Positions 39,469-48,047 of a DNA stretch of 53,277 nucleotides are shown here, one piece after another; position 1 is the stretch's first letter, and every line of letters starts with the position of its first letter. Position numbers and translations under genes: made by a program. Source of the stretch: F23-B02 sp045601285 (GTDB taxonomy: Bacteria; Bacillota; Clostridia; Oscillospirales; Oscillospiraceae); the NCBI GenBank assembly GCA_045601285.1, contig JAZRZJ010000021.1, positions 1 through 53,277 of the forward strand, given 5' to 3'. The notes beneath the pieces are model-generated. The model worked only from the letters and a program-made list of their open reading frames with translations, searched no databases and was not told the origin of the DNA.

Positions 39469-41238
39469 TCAGGGAGTTTCTTCGGCTTCAGTCTGAATTT
39501 CGGGAATTGTGTCAAGCGCGTCGAGCATTCGGATTATCATGGTTGCGGCCTGAGCGCGATTTGCGCCGCTTACGGGACGCAGCGTTCCGTCCTCAAAGCC
39601 GCGTACAATGTCAAGTGAGCAGAGAATGTCCGCATCGGCGGCAAAACTGCGGCTGACGGTATTGCCGTCCTTATAGCTATTCAGCACACCCGTTTCATAG
39701 CCGCTTAGGTCCTTGCCGATATATCGCATATAGCGGGCGAGCATGGCGCACAGCGCCTGACGGCTCAGGTCGCTGCGGGGACGGAAGCTGCCGTCGGCGT
39801 AGCCGTTTATTATGCCGTTGTCATAGGCCCAGAGTATCGCGTCATAGCACCAGTAGCCCTCGGGAACGTCGGTGAAGGGGTTTTCAATATCCTCCGCACC
39901 GGGCTCACCTGCCATGCGGTAAAGCACGGTGACGAGCATGGCGCGGCTGAAGGCCGTATTCGGTTCAAACTCGGTTTCGGTGACGCCCTTGAAAATGCCC
40001 TCGGAAACGGCTCTGTCAACGGTTTCGTAGCACCACGATTCCACCGTTATGTCGGTGAAAAAATGTCCCTCATGGCTGTAGGTCAGCACGCTGACGGGGC
40101 TTGCGTCATAGCAGGGCGCATAGCTTCTTGCGCGGTAGGTCGTACCCTTCACCGCCTCAAAGCTTTCGGTGTAAAGCTCGCTGCTCCTGTCGGGAGCGCT
40201 TCCGTCGGAGGTGAAATAAATCTCCGAGTCTGCGGTTTCGCAGGAGATGCTCACCGTGCCGTTTTCAATGCTTATAACGGGACTTGCGGAGGGTGTGTAT
40301 TCGATCTCCACGGAGCTGACATCGGATTTGAGACAGTTCCAGTCAAGAACGCTTACGGCTTTCACCCTTGTTGTCCCCATAATCGTAAAGGGTCCCGTAT
40401 AAAGCCTGCTGTTTTGGGGATTCGGTGTTTCGCCGTTTGTTGTGTAATAAACCTGTCCCCTGCTGTCGCCGCTTATGCTTACAAGCTTGCCGAGGTCGCT
40501 GTTTTCATACGTCACAACCGGCTCGGAAATGCCGTCGGCGGTGCCGTAGCTGCCGGGATAGGCGCTGTAGTAAATATGTCCGTTCTGTAGGGTAATTCCC
40601 CTGCGGTAGAACATTTCGGACACGGTGACGAACTCATAGCCCTCAGCCTGAAGCGTGTCGATTGCGCGGAGCGCCGCGGTGACAGAGGTCATGTGGCTGT
40701 CGTGCAGAAGCACAAGTGAGCCGTCACGCGCCTGCTTTATGAGCTCGCGGTACACCGCATCGGCGTTCTGCGATTTCCAGTCGTATGTATCCATTGACCA
40801 GTAGAAGCAGGGCAGGTTTGCCGTTTTCAGCACTCTGTCATTGAAGTCACCGTAGGGCGGACGGAGCATATAGTCAAGGTTAAAGCCGAGGGCTCTGTCA
40901 AGCAGGGCGTCGGTTTTGTCCAGCTGGCTTCTTATCTGGGCATCGCTCTGGCTTGTCAGCGTGGGGTGGTCATAGGTATGGCTTGCAATCTGATGACCGT
41001 CCTCCCACATCTGCTTTACAAGCTCGGGATATCGCTCAACCTTGTAGCCGCAGAGGAAGAAGGTGCAGTGGGCGCCTCTTTCACGGAGACCGTCAAGAAG
41101 CGCAACGGTATTTGAGCCCGCAGGACCGTCGTCAAAGGTCAGGGCAATCAGCTTATCCCCGCTTGCCGCCATTGCCTGCAGGGGCAGAATTGTCGCCAGC
41201 ATAATCAGCGCCAGCAGAAGCGCAATCTTTCTTTTCAT
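39469..41238 (-). CDS. SLH-anchored polysaccharide deacetylase (CE4) with chitobiase-like repeats
   Basis: 589 residues. A signal peptide (about 1-25) leads a complete CE4/NodB domain: TFDDGP (34-39, Asp37), SHTYDH (His87/His91), RPPYGDFN, MDTYDW and LLHDSH. Residues about 230-385 hold two chitobiase-like beta repeats (YYTTNGETPN, YFTSDGSAPD). Three SLH-type segments follow (FFTDI..., PFTDV..., SYKDG...), which should fix the enzyme to the cell-wall polymer. It removes N- or O-acetyl groups from peptidoglycan or a surface glycan. It starts ten bases after the DHHW gene with the SD GAGGGAT and belongs to the MBOAT operon. Confidence 0.92.
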   Translation of the reverse strand: MKRKIALLLALIMLATILPLQAMAASGDKLIALTFDDGPAGSNTVALLDGLRERGAHCTFFLCGYKVERYPELVKQMWEDGHQIASHTYDHPTLTSQSDAQIRSQLDKTDALLDRALGFNLDYMLRPPYGDFNDRVLKTANLPCFYWSMDTYDWKSQNADAVYRELIKQARDGSLVLLHDSHMTSVTAALRAIDTLQAEGYEFVTVSEMFYRRGITLQNGHIYYSAYPGSYGTADGISEPVVTYENSDLGKLVSISGDSRGQVYYTTNGETPNPQNSRLYTGPFTIMGTTRVKAVSVLDWNCLKSDVSSVEIEYTPSASPVISIENGTVSISCETADSEIYFTSDGSAPDRSSELYTESFEAVKGTTYRARSYAPCYDASPVSVLTYSHEGHFFTDITVESWCYETVDRAVSEGIFKGVTETEFEPNTAFSRAMLVTVLYRMAGEPGAEDIENPFTDVPEGYWCYDAILWAYDNGIINGYADGSFRPRSDLSRQALCAMLARYMRYIGKDLSGYETGVLNSYKDGNTVSRSFAADADILCSLDIVRGFEDGTLRPVSGANRAQAATMIIRMLDALDTIPEIQTEAEETP

Positions 41239-41248
41239 CTTTTATCCC

Positions 41249-42349
41249 TCAAAAAGTCAGCTTAATGATGTTCGCGTCCTTCGCAAAGGAGCTCATTTCG
41301 TTTACAAACAGAACATCGGTGACGCCCTCCTGCTCCATGAGGCCCTGAATGGAGCCCATGTAATAGCGCAGGTCAAGCATGATGATGTTCTCATAATCCG
41401 CGGTGAGATAAGGCACAAGACTGTTTGCAAAGGAGTCCTTGATAACCAGCAGGGTTTTGCCGTTATGCACTCCGCCGCGTATAGTCACCTGACCGTAGTT
41501 TCCGCCGAAAAAGACCTTGTACTTGTCCTTTTCGTTTGCGGCAGCTTTAAAGTAGAAGGGAATGTCCATGCCGTCGGCGTTGACGGTGAGCCTGTCACTT
41601 ACTGGAACAATATAAACCTCGTCCGCAAGTGCATTGGAGTCAAGGGTTTTGGAGTAGGTGGTGCCCAGGAAGAAATCGCTGAAAAGCTCGGGCTGTCCCT
41701 TATATGCGCCCCTGCCGTCCATGAGGCAGTCATAGGCAATGCCTGCGCCCACGGTTGTCCAGTGATGGTCAGTGCGGTAGTAAATATACTCGTCGCTGTG
41801 CTTAATAAGCTCGCTGTATAAATCGGGAACGTTTACTTCCGGCAGGGCTTCCCTTGCCTTGACAAGCAGGGCCTCCGCATCGTAGGTCTCCGCGTTTGCG
41901 GGAAGCTTGTCGGAAAGCACCGTGGAGGTGGCGGGAACAAGCAGAAGCGTAACGGGGATATCGGAATGCACCTGCGCAAAGGTCTTGATCAGCGCAAGAT
42001 TCTGCAGATACATTGTTTCGTCAATGCTGTCCGGGGTGATCATCTCAAAATAGTAGCCGTCTTTGCCGATATAAGCGCCGCCGATGTCCTTCATACCGGA
42101 CATCATCTTGATGCGGCTGCCGAGAGCCGTCCATGTGTCACGGGCGGGAAACTGGTCGGTTATATACTCGTTGAGGTCGTTCTGGAAATCGCCTGAAAGT
42201 ATATTTTCCCCATTTAATTCGGGTGCGGTCTGCAGCATGCGGTTTTCATTGTCGGAAAACTCCGTGTCCTCAGTTGCAAACACCCATAGGGAAGGCAAGG
42301 CAATCATTACCGCAAACAGCACTATGAAAAGAATATAGAGTTTTTTCAC
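41249..42349 (-). CDS. DHHW-family protein (AlgJ/AlgX-like partner of MBOAT)
   Basis: 366 residues. Starts at GTG with AGGAGG eight bases upstream. An N-terminal membrane anchor (about 3-25) is followed by an extracytoplasmic domain of the SGNH-like AlgJ/AlgX type. The name-giving motif is present as YRTDHHWTTVG (Asp194, His195, His196, Trp197), and KDSFANSLVPYL supplies the probable catalytic Ser. Relatives act with MBOAT proteins to O-acetylate extracellular polysaccharide. It lies 15 bases after the MBOAT gene, the standard arrangement. Acceptor unknown. Confidence 0.88.
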   Translation of the reverse strand: MKKLYILFIVLFAVMIALPSLWVFATEDTEFSDNENRMLQTAPELNGENILSGDFQNDLNEYITDQFPARDTWTALGSRIKMMSGMKDIGGAYIGKDGYYFEMITPDSIDETMYLQNLALIKTFAQVHSDIPVTLLLVPATSTVLSDKLPANAETYDAEALLVKAREALPEVNVPDLYSELIKHSDEYIYYRTDHHWTTVGAGIAYDCLMDGRGAYKGQPELFSDFFLGTTYSKTLDSNALADEVYIVPVSDRLTVNADGMDIPFYFKAAANEKDKYKVFFGGNYGQVTIRGGVHNGKTLLVIKDSFANSLVPYLTADYENIIMLDLRYYMGSIQGLMEQEGVTDVLFVNEMSSFAKDANIIKLTF

Positions 42350-42364
42350 TGTCTTGCCTCCTTA

Positions 42365-43771
42365 TCAGAACCTGAAGTACAGGAAGGGATTGTAGCTGTC
42401 GCCGATGAGGAAAACCATGCTGAGCGCAAGCAGCAGAAGCGTGAAAACAGCCTTCACGGTAAAGGCGGATTTTTCGCTCATGTGGAGCTTTCCGCCGGCA
42501 GCAAGCACCAGCTTTTTCGGAAGCTCGGTGGACACGATGCAGAGAATTACAAGCAGCACCGCACGGGTTGCGAGATAGTAGAGATCCATGCCGCCCGTGA
42601 GTCCGTTTGCGCCGAACATGGAGCTGAGATAGGGCAGAAGCACGGAAACGTCGTCGCAGGCGAAGATTACCCAGCCGATGACGATTACAAACAGCGCGTA
42701 AATGTGCTGAACAAGCTTCGGTGCCTTGTCCAGCGCTTTCAGCAGGAAGAGCTTTTCAATCACAAGGAAGAGGAAGTAGTAAAGTCCCCACATGATGAAG
42801 TTCCAGCCCGCTCCGTGCCAGAAGCCCGTGAGCGTCCATACGACGAAGAGGTTGAAAATCTGTCTGCCCTTGCCCCTGCGGTTGCCGCCGAGAGGAATGT
42901 AGAGATATTCCTTGAACCAGGTACTGAGGGTGATGTGCCAGCGGCGCCAGAAGTCCGTAACGCTGACGGATTCATAGGGGTAGCGGAAGTTCTCGGGGAA
43001 TCTGAAGCCGAACATTCGGCCAAGTCCGATCGCCATGTCGGAATAGCCGGAGAAGTCAAAGTAAATCTGGAAGGTGAAGGCCAGGGCGCCGAGCCATGCC
43101 ATGAGAACGCTTGTGCTGCCGCCCTGAGCATAGACCGTTGACCACAGCGCGCCTATCTGATTTGCAAGCAGCACCTTTTTGCCGAGGCCCACGGTGAAGC
43201 GGCAGATGCCCTCGGAAAAGCTCTTTGCGTCAACCTCACGGTTTCTGAGCTGCTCCTCAACATCGGTGTAGCGCACGATGGGACCTGCGATAAGCTGAGG
43301 GAACATGGTGATATACATACCGAAGTCGATGATGTTTCTCTGCACCTTCACATCGCCGCGGTAGACGTCGATGGTGTAGCTCATGGCCTGGAAGGTGTAG
43401 AATGAAATGCCGATGGGCAGGGCAAGCTCCAGCAGGTCAAAGCCCGCATCAAAGGCGCTGTTGAGGTTTGTAATGATAAAGTCCGTATATTTAAAGAAGC
43501 ACAGCAGACCGATGTCAATTACAACGGACAGCACAAGCATGAGCTTCATACGCTTTGCGTTTGCTCTGTTCTTTTCCATCAGCAGACCGAAAGCATAATT
43601 AACCGTGATGGAGAATATCATGAGCAAAACGTATTTCGGCTCGCCCCAGGCGTAGAAAACCAGGCTCGCAATCAGAAGGAAAAAATTGCGGGCTTTTTTC
43701 GGCAGAACATAGTATATCGCCAGAACTATGGGCAGAAATACACACAGAAAGCTGAAGCTGCTGAATACCAT
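42365..43771 (-). CDS. MBOAT-family O-acyltransferase (AlgI/DltB/PatB-type)
   Basis: 468 residues, about 10-12 membrane segments. Family motifs: LPIGISFYTFQAMSYTIDVY, FPQLIAGPIVRY, GYSDMAIGLGRMFGF, FWRRWHITLSTWFKEYLYIP and the catalytic histidine in LTGFWHGAGWNF (His319). It moves an acyl (usually acetyl) group across the membrane for transfer to a surface polysaccharide. It is the first gene of the operon that continues with DHHW, deacetylase and HGSNAT-like genes. The ribosome-binding site is weak (GTGAG). Its promoter is divergent to that of the lipase-like gene. Confidence 0.93.
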   Translation of the reverse strand: MVFSSFSFLCVFLPIVLAIYYVLPKKARNFFLLIASLVFYAWGEPKYVLLMIFSITVNYAFGLLMEKNRANAKRMKLMLVLSVVIDIGLLCFFKYTDFIITNLNSAFDAGFDLLELALPIGISFYTFQAMSYTIDVYRGDVKVQRNIIDFGMYITMFPQLIAGPIVRYTDVEEQLRNREVDAKSFSEGICRFTVGLGKKVLLANQIGALWSTVYAQGGSTSVLMAWLGALAFTFQIYFDFSGYSDMAIGLGRMFGFRFPENFRYPYESVSVTDFWRRWHITLSTWFKEYLYIPLGGNRRGKGRQIFNLFVVWTLTGFWHGAGWNFIMWGLYYFLFLVIEKLFLLKALDKAPKLVQHIYALFVIVIGWVIFACDDVSVLLPYLSSMFGANGLTGGMDLYYLATRAVLLVILCIVSTELPKKLVLAAGGKLHMSEKSAFTVKAVFTLLLLALSMVFLIGDSYNPFLYFRF

Positions 43772-43823
43772 TTTGTTTCTCTCACTTTATAATAAATAAT
43801 GATATTTTTAACCGGTAAATTTT

Positions 43824-43852
43824 ATTTTACATCTAAACGGACATCTTGTAAA
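43824..43852 (-). promoter_or_regulatory. Promoter of the MBOAT operon
   Basis: Reverse strand TTTACA (43852-43847), 17-base spacer, TAAAAT (43829-43824). Confidence 0.6.
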
Positions 43853-43861
43853 CAAAAATGC

Positions 43862-43890
43862 TTGCCACATTTTAGATATAATTATATAAT
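43862..43890 (+). promoter_or_regulatory. Promoter of the lipase-like gene
   Basis: TTGCCA (43862-43867), 17-base spacer, perfect TATAAT (43885-43890). It is back-to-back with the MBOAT promoter; the two -35 boxes are nine bases apart, so binding may be mutually exclusive. Confidence 0.75.
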
Positions 43891-43920
43891 TGCATTAAAA
43901 TTATTTATAAGGAGTGCGAC

Positions 43921-45384
43921 ATGAACGAGCTGTTAATGCATTTTAACGGGCTGAAGGGCACATCTGTAAGCGGCGAAATCAATATCGACTTCCGTTCCTC
44001 ATTCGAGGCACGGCTCCGCAGGCTGCCCTTTTACTATTCAGACAGCTTCTTTTCCCATTCCGCCTGCTCCTATGACCACGAGCTTGCCATAATGTCACTG
44101 GGCATGACCATGTCCGCCGTGTCCTATAAAAACCACGGTGACAGGCACATCACAAACGCTCTTGTGTGCGCAGGCTTCGACAGGCGCAGCATTCTTACTT
44201 CGAAGTTTGACGATTCCTCCTCCACTGATGACAGCTGCGCCTATGCCTTTGCTGCAAAAAAGCTTTCCGGCGGAGACTGGCTTATCCCCGTGGTAATCCG
44301 CAGTCATCAGTACGGGGGCGAGTGGGTGAGCAATGCCCATGTAATTGACTCCGCATACCCCGGATACGCCGCAGGCTTCAAGGCCGCCGCTGACGGAGTT
44401 TTTGAGACACTGACGGAATATCTCGACGCTCACGGGCTTGACCTGTCCCGCGTTAAATTCTGGGTAACGGGTTTTTCGCGGGGCGGCGCAATTGCAAATC
44501 TGCTGGGCGCGGAGCTGAACCGGCGCGGACTGTGCGCCGACGGCATTTTTGTTTACACCTTTGCCTCGCCCTGCACGGTCTGTGACAGCGCATGGGAATA
44601 CTTTGGAAACATATTCAACATTGTATCGGAAATGGACGCGGTTCCCCGCGTTCCTATTGCAAAGTGGGGTTTCCGCCGCTTCGGCACCGACCTATATCTT
44701 CCCTGCAGCACCAGACGCGGTGATGAGGCTTACTCCCGTATGCTCCTTTCCATGAACACCGAATTTGAGGAAATTATGAGGCTTATCCAGTATCCCGGTG
44801 TTAAATTTGAGGTTTATGAGGACCAGGAGCTTACGCTTGATCTGCTTATTGACTACATAGATGACCTGCTCCTTACGCCCGAAAAATTCCTTGGCGGCGG
44901 CTATCAGTCCATTCTCATGGAATACATGGAGGGCAAAGCTAATGGCGGCGATGAAATGAAGCTTGAGCGGTTTTTCCGCTTCCTGCTCAGCGAAAACACG
45001 GTGCTCGCAAAAAGCCTCTGCTCGCTTATGGACAACTGGGAAAAGCTCAAGCCCCTTGAGAGAGGCAGACAAATAAGCGTTCTTGCCGCAGGCATCGCAA
45101 AGCAGCAGGCGGCAAAAAAGACTCCCGCCCTTGAAATCCTCGCCATGTGCATGAACATATTAATCCACTATGCAGCAAAGCGCACCGCCACAAAGGTAAC
45201 GGGCAAGGACAGGGATTATTACTACGACCAGCTCACAAGAATGATCGCGGACACCTACCGCAGAGGCAGACGCTCTCCTCTGCTCATGCAGCACTGGCCC
45301 GAAGCCTACCTTGCATGGCTCCGCTCCGGCTCTGAGCGCCAGCTTTTCCGCACGGATACCTATGTGCGCAGTTCAATAAAATAG
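43921..45384 (+). CDS. Lipase-like alpha/beta hydrolase
   Basis: 487 residues. The nucleophile elbow GFSRGG (184-189, Ser186) lies in FWVTGFSRGGAIANLLGAEL, followed by FVYTFASP and FNIVSEMDAVPRVPIAKWGF, the strand-acid arrangement of class 3 lipases. No signal peptide or membrane segment is evident, so it appears cytoplasmic. The C-terminal 190 residues are helical and not recognised. Substrate unknown: likely a lipid or acyl ester. Started by AAGGAG. The next gene begins 54 bases later without an evident terminator. Confidence 0.8.
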   Translation: MNELLMHFNGLKGTSVSGEINIDFRSSFEARLRRLPFYYSDSFFSHSACSYDHELAIMSLGMTMSAVSYKNHGDRHITNALVCAGFDRRSILTSKFDDSSSTDDSCAYAFAAKKLSGGDWLIPVVIRSHQYGGEWVSNAHVIDSAYPGYAAGFKAAADGVFETLTEYLDAHGLDLSRVKFWVTGFSRGGAIANLLGAELNRRGLCADGIFVYTFASPCTVCDSAWEYFGNIFNIVSEMDAVPRVPIAKWGFRRFGTDLYLPCSTRRGDEAYSRMLLSMNTEFEEIMRLIQYPGVKFEVYEDQELTLDLLIDYIDDLLLTPEKFLGGGYQSILMEYMEGKANGGDEMKLERFFRFLLSENTVLAKSLCSLMDNWEKLKPLERGRQISVLAAGIAKQQAAKKTPALEILAMCMNILIHYAAKRTATKVTGKDRDYYYDQLTRMIADTYRRGRRSPLLMQHWPEAYLAWLRSGSERQLFRTDTYVRSSIK

Positions 45385-45438
45385 GTTGACATCAGGCAAA
45401 GCTGCCATAAGATAACAGTAAATACATAAAAAGGACTA

Positions 45439-46365
45439 ATGGTTATGGACAAAACTTTGGTTGTAATGGCCGCGGGTCTCGGCTCGCGTTACGGCGGCAT
45501 AAAGCAGATTGAGCGTCTTGGTCCTGACGGTGAAATCCTCATGGAATACGCCATATATGATGCCGTTGCCGCAGGCTTCAACAGAATAGTGCTTATTATC
45601 AAGCCTGAAATTTTTGCCGATACAAAGGCGCTTTTCGGAGACCGCATCGAAAAAAGCACGGGCATCAAAATCAACTACGCCTTTCAGACTTCCGACCGCT
45701 TCACCGAAAGCCGTCCCGAGTTTGCAAACCGCGCCAAGCCCTTCGGCACAGTTCATTGCGTGCTATGTGCAAAGGACTTCATCAAAACTCCCTTCGCCGT
45801 CATGAACGCCGATGACTACTACGGCCGCGAAGCCTTCGAGGTCATGTCCGCAGAGCTTGAAAAGCTCAGTTCCGCCCATGACGCCACTATGGTTGCCTAC
45901 AAGCTCAAAAACACCGTCAGTCCCTTCGGCACCGTCACCCGCGGTGTATGTCAGGCGGAAAACGGCACGCTGAAAAAGGTTAAGGAAACCTATAAGATAA
46001 AGCTTTTCCCCGACGGCACCATACGCGATACCGAAAACGGCGAAGACGGTCCTCTGCTTCCTCCCGACACTCTCGTTTCCATGAATCTCTGGGGCTATCA
46101 CCACGACATTCTCGGAGTCATGGACAAATACTTTGCCGACTTTCTTGCTTCCCTTTCCACCGATGAAATCAAGAAGGAATGCCTGCTGCCCACAATGATG
46201 GGCGACCTTACGGAAAGCGGTGATATTTCCATTTCCGTGCTCAGCACCCCGGGCAAATGGTTCGGTCTTACCTATAAGGAGGACAAGCCCGGAGCTGTTG
46301 CCGCACTCACCGCGCTTCACGAAAGCGGAGTGTATCCACCGGCACTCTGGACGGCTGAATTATAA
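45439..46365 (+). CDS. Sugar-phosphate nucleotidyltransferase family protein
   Basis: 308 residues. The N-terminal MAAGLGSRYGGIKQIERLGP is the GxGxR(x)GxxK-type signature of nucleotidyltransferases, followed by MEYAIYDAVAAGF, FGTVHCVLCAK and NADDYYG with the metal-binding Asp. These enzymes join a sugar phosphate to NTP. The family group (with GSRYGGIKQ) is common in gut bacteria near glycan genes and is not characterised as to sugar. Two ATG codons (45439 and 45445) are possible; the first lies closer to AAGGA. It may be co-transcribed with the lipase-like gene upstream and ends at a bidirectional terminator. Confidence 0.82.
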   Translation: MVMDKTLVVMAAGLGSRYGGIKQIERLGPDGEILMEYAIYDAVAAGFNRIVLIIKPEIFADTKALFGDRIEKSTGIKINYAFQTSDRFTESRPEFANRAKPFGTVHCVLCAKDFIKTPFAVMNADDYYGREAFEVMSAELEKLSSAHDATMVAYKLKNTVSPFGTVTRGVCQAENGTLKKVKETYKIKLFPDGTIRDTENGEDGPLLPPDTLVSMNLWGYHHDILGVMDKYFADFLASLSTDEIKKECLLPTMMGDLTESGDISISVLSTPGKWFGLTYKEDKPGAVAALTALHESGVYPPALWTAEL

Positions 46366-46369
46366 CAAT

Positions 46370-46401
46370 AAAAGCGATACCGATTAATCGGTATCGCTTT
46401 T
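46370..46401. terminator. Bidirectional terminator
   Basis: AAAAGCGATACCGATT and AATCGGTATCGCTTTT form a nearly loopless perfect palindrome, between the nucleotidyltransferase stop and the convergent SGNH gene. Confidence 0.9.
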
Positions 46402-46416
46402 CTGTTTTAGATTATC

Positions 46417-48006
46417 TCAGTATTCGGTGCAGTATCTGCTGATGATGACTGCCATCTGTGCACGGTTCAGGTCAAGTGCGGAGTTGAAATTACCGTTTTC
46501 GTAGCCGTTTACTATGCCGTTTTCGCTTGCCCAGAGGATTGCGTCCCTATATGCCTTGGGTATAAAGGCTGCATCCTTAAAGCTAAGCTCACCGCTCACC
46601 TCGGGTGAACCTGCGTAGCGGTAAAGCATGGTGACCATCTGACCGCGGCTTACATAGAGACCGGGCGCAAAGAGGAAGTTTGCAAAGCCCTTTACGACAC
46701 CCTCATTATATGCCCAGACGATTGCGTCATGCGCCCAGTGGGAATCGGATACGTCAAGGAAGGGCTCCTCAAGACCGCTTACGTCAGGCGAACCTGCCAT
46801 GCGGTAAAGAATGGTTGCCATCTGTGCGCGGGTAACAATCTGGTTCGGGGAGAATTTAACGTCGCTCGTGCCCTGCATAATGTCATTTACATAGCAATAT
46901 CTTACGCCGTCATAGTACCATGCGTCAGCGGCAACGTCCTTGAAGGGCACATTGTACTTTGCCATGAGCTGCTCAAATATATACTGATGACCTGCGTAGC
47001 TGGGGTGGACAGCCTTGCCGTTGTCGGCAGTGAACTTATCGAGGAACTCGGGATCGGTAATGCTCTTGGGCAGACCGAAGTTCTCGGTGTCCATGATGTC
47101 AACGTAGATGTACTCATTGCAGTGGGGCGCGAAGTATTTGATATGGGTGTTTATCGACTTCATCATGTGCGTGACGAGCTTGCCGATGTTTATCGAGTCC
47201 TCGGTGAGATACAGCTCACTTAACACGTCGTACATGCCGAGAACATACAGCTCACAATCGGGATTGAGCTCGTAGATGCGTTCGATGATAGCATCGAAGC
47301 ACTTGTAGTTGTCCACATAGGTGTAGGCGAACCACTGAAGCAGGCTCTCAACCAGTTCAACGGCCTTGTCTGCGGTGATGCCCTCGGTGATCTCAATGTT
47401 GCTCAGCATGGGCAGAAGCGCCTCGCGGAGCTGCTGAACAGCTTCGGAATCAAGGAAGTCCAGCGCGGCAATGTCAAGCTTAAGGTCATAGGGAGGGCCG
47501 TCATAGGTGCCGAGGAAATGGTTTATCTGGGTGGTGAGGAAGTTTCCGAAGTTGTTCAGGCCGATGTTCAGGGTGATAACGTCAGCCTCGGTTACGTGCT
47601 GAATGTAAAGGTCGCTGAGCCGCTCAACGGACATAATGCCGTCATTTCTGATGCTGCTCATGACATAATCGCCGAAAGCGGTGTCATGGGTGTAGGCATC
47701 GCCTGCATAGCCTTCGGGATCAAGCAGGTACAGCAGGTCTTCGCTTCTCAGACCGGAAAGGCAGTCCTGATTGAAGGTGGTTGCGCCGATTGCCTCTGCA
47801 AACATTGCGGGATAAGCAGCGTCCACTACCTGACCGTAGATGTAGGTCCTGCTGCCGTATTCCTCCATGCCGTAGCCGTTGCTGGCTGAGTCGCCCAGAG
47901 CGGTATAGACGAGGGAATCCTCAGTGCCCTTGTGCTGATAGGTAAAGCCGCAGAGGGCAAACACCATCACAATGGCAAGGAGCAATGCGATTAATCTTTT
48001 TTTCAT
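46417..48006 (-). CDS. Secreted SLH-anchored SGNH/GDSL hydrolase
   Basis: 529 residues. Signal peptide (about 1-22), then an SGNH domain: block I LGDSASNG (Ser40), the G/N block NIGLNNFGNF, and block V HPSYAGH (His334) for the Ser-His-type active site. Three SLH domains follow (FKDVAADAWYY..., PFLDVSDSHWAHD..., LSFKDAAFIPKAY...). It should be an esterase acting outside the cell on an acylated glycan or lipid while bound to the wall. It is the last gene of the four-gene SGNH/acyl-CoA ligase operon. Its SLH-coding DNA is nearly identical to that of the next gene upstream. Confidence 0.9.
   Translation of the reverse strand: MKKRLIALLLAIVMVFALCGFTYQHKGTEDSLVYTALGDSASNGYGMEEYGSRTYIYGQVVDAAYPAMFAEAIGATTFNQDCLSGLRSEDLLYLLDPEGYAGDAYTHDTAFGDYVMSSIRNDGIMSVERLSDLYIQHVTEADVITLNIGLNNFGNFLTTQINHFLGTYDGPPYDLKLDIAALDFLDSEAVQQLREALLPMLSNIEITEGITADKAVELVESLLQWFAYTYVDNYKCFDAIIERIYELNPDCELYVLGMYDVLSELYLTEDSINIGKLVTHMMKSINTHIKYFAPHCNEYIYVDIMDTENFGLPKSITDPEFLDKFTADNGKAVHPSYAGHQYIFEQLMAKYNVPFKDVAADAWYYDGVRYCYVNDIMQGTSDVKFSPNQIVTRAQMATILYRMAGSPDVSGLEEPFLDVSDSHWAHDAIVWAYNEGVVKGFANFLFAPGLYVSRGQMVTMLYRYAGSPEVSGELSFKDAAFIPKAYRDAILWASENGIVNGYENGNFNSALDLNRAQMAVIISRYCTEY
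46432..46850. repeat. SLH-coding direct repeat, copy A
   Basis: This region matches 48063-48481 at a constant offset of 1,631 bases without a gap; the part 46501-46680 differs at only about two positions. The high nucleotide identity exceeds what protein selection requires. Confidence 0.8.
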
Positions 48007-48047
48007 TTCATTCTCCTATCATTACATTACAACTGACAAATCTGGAC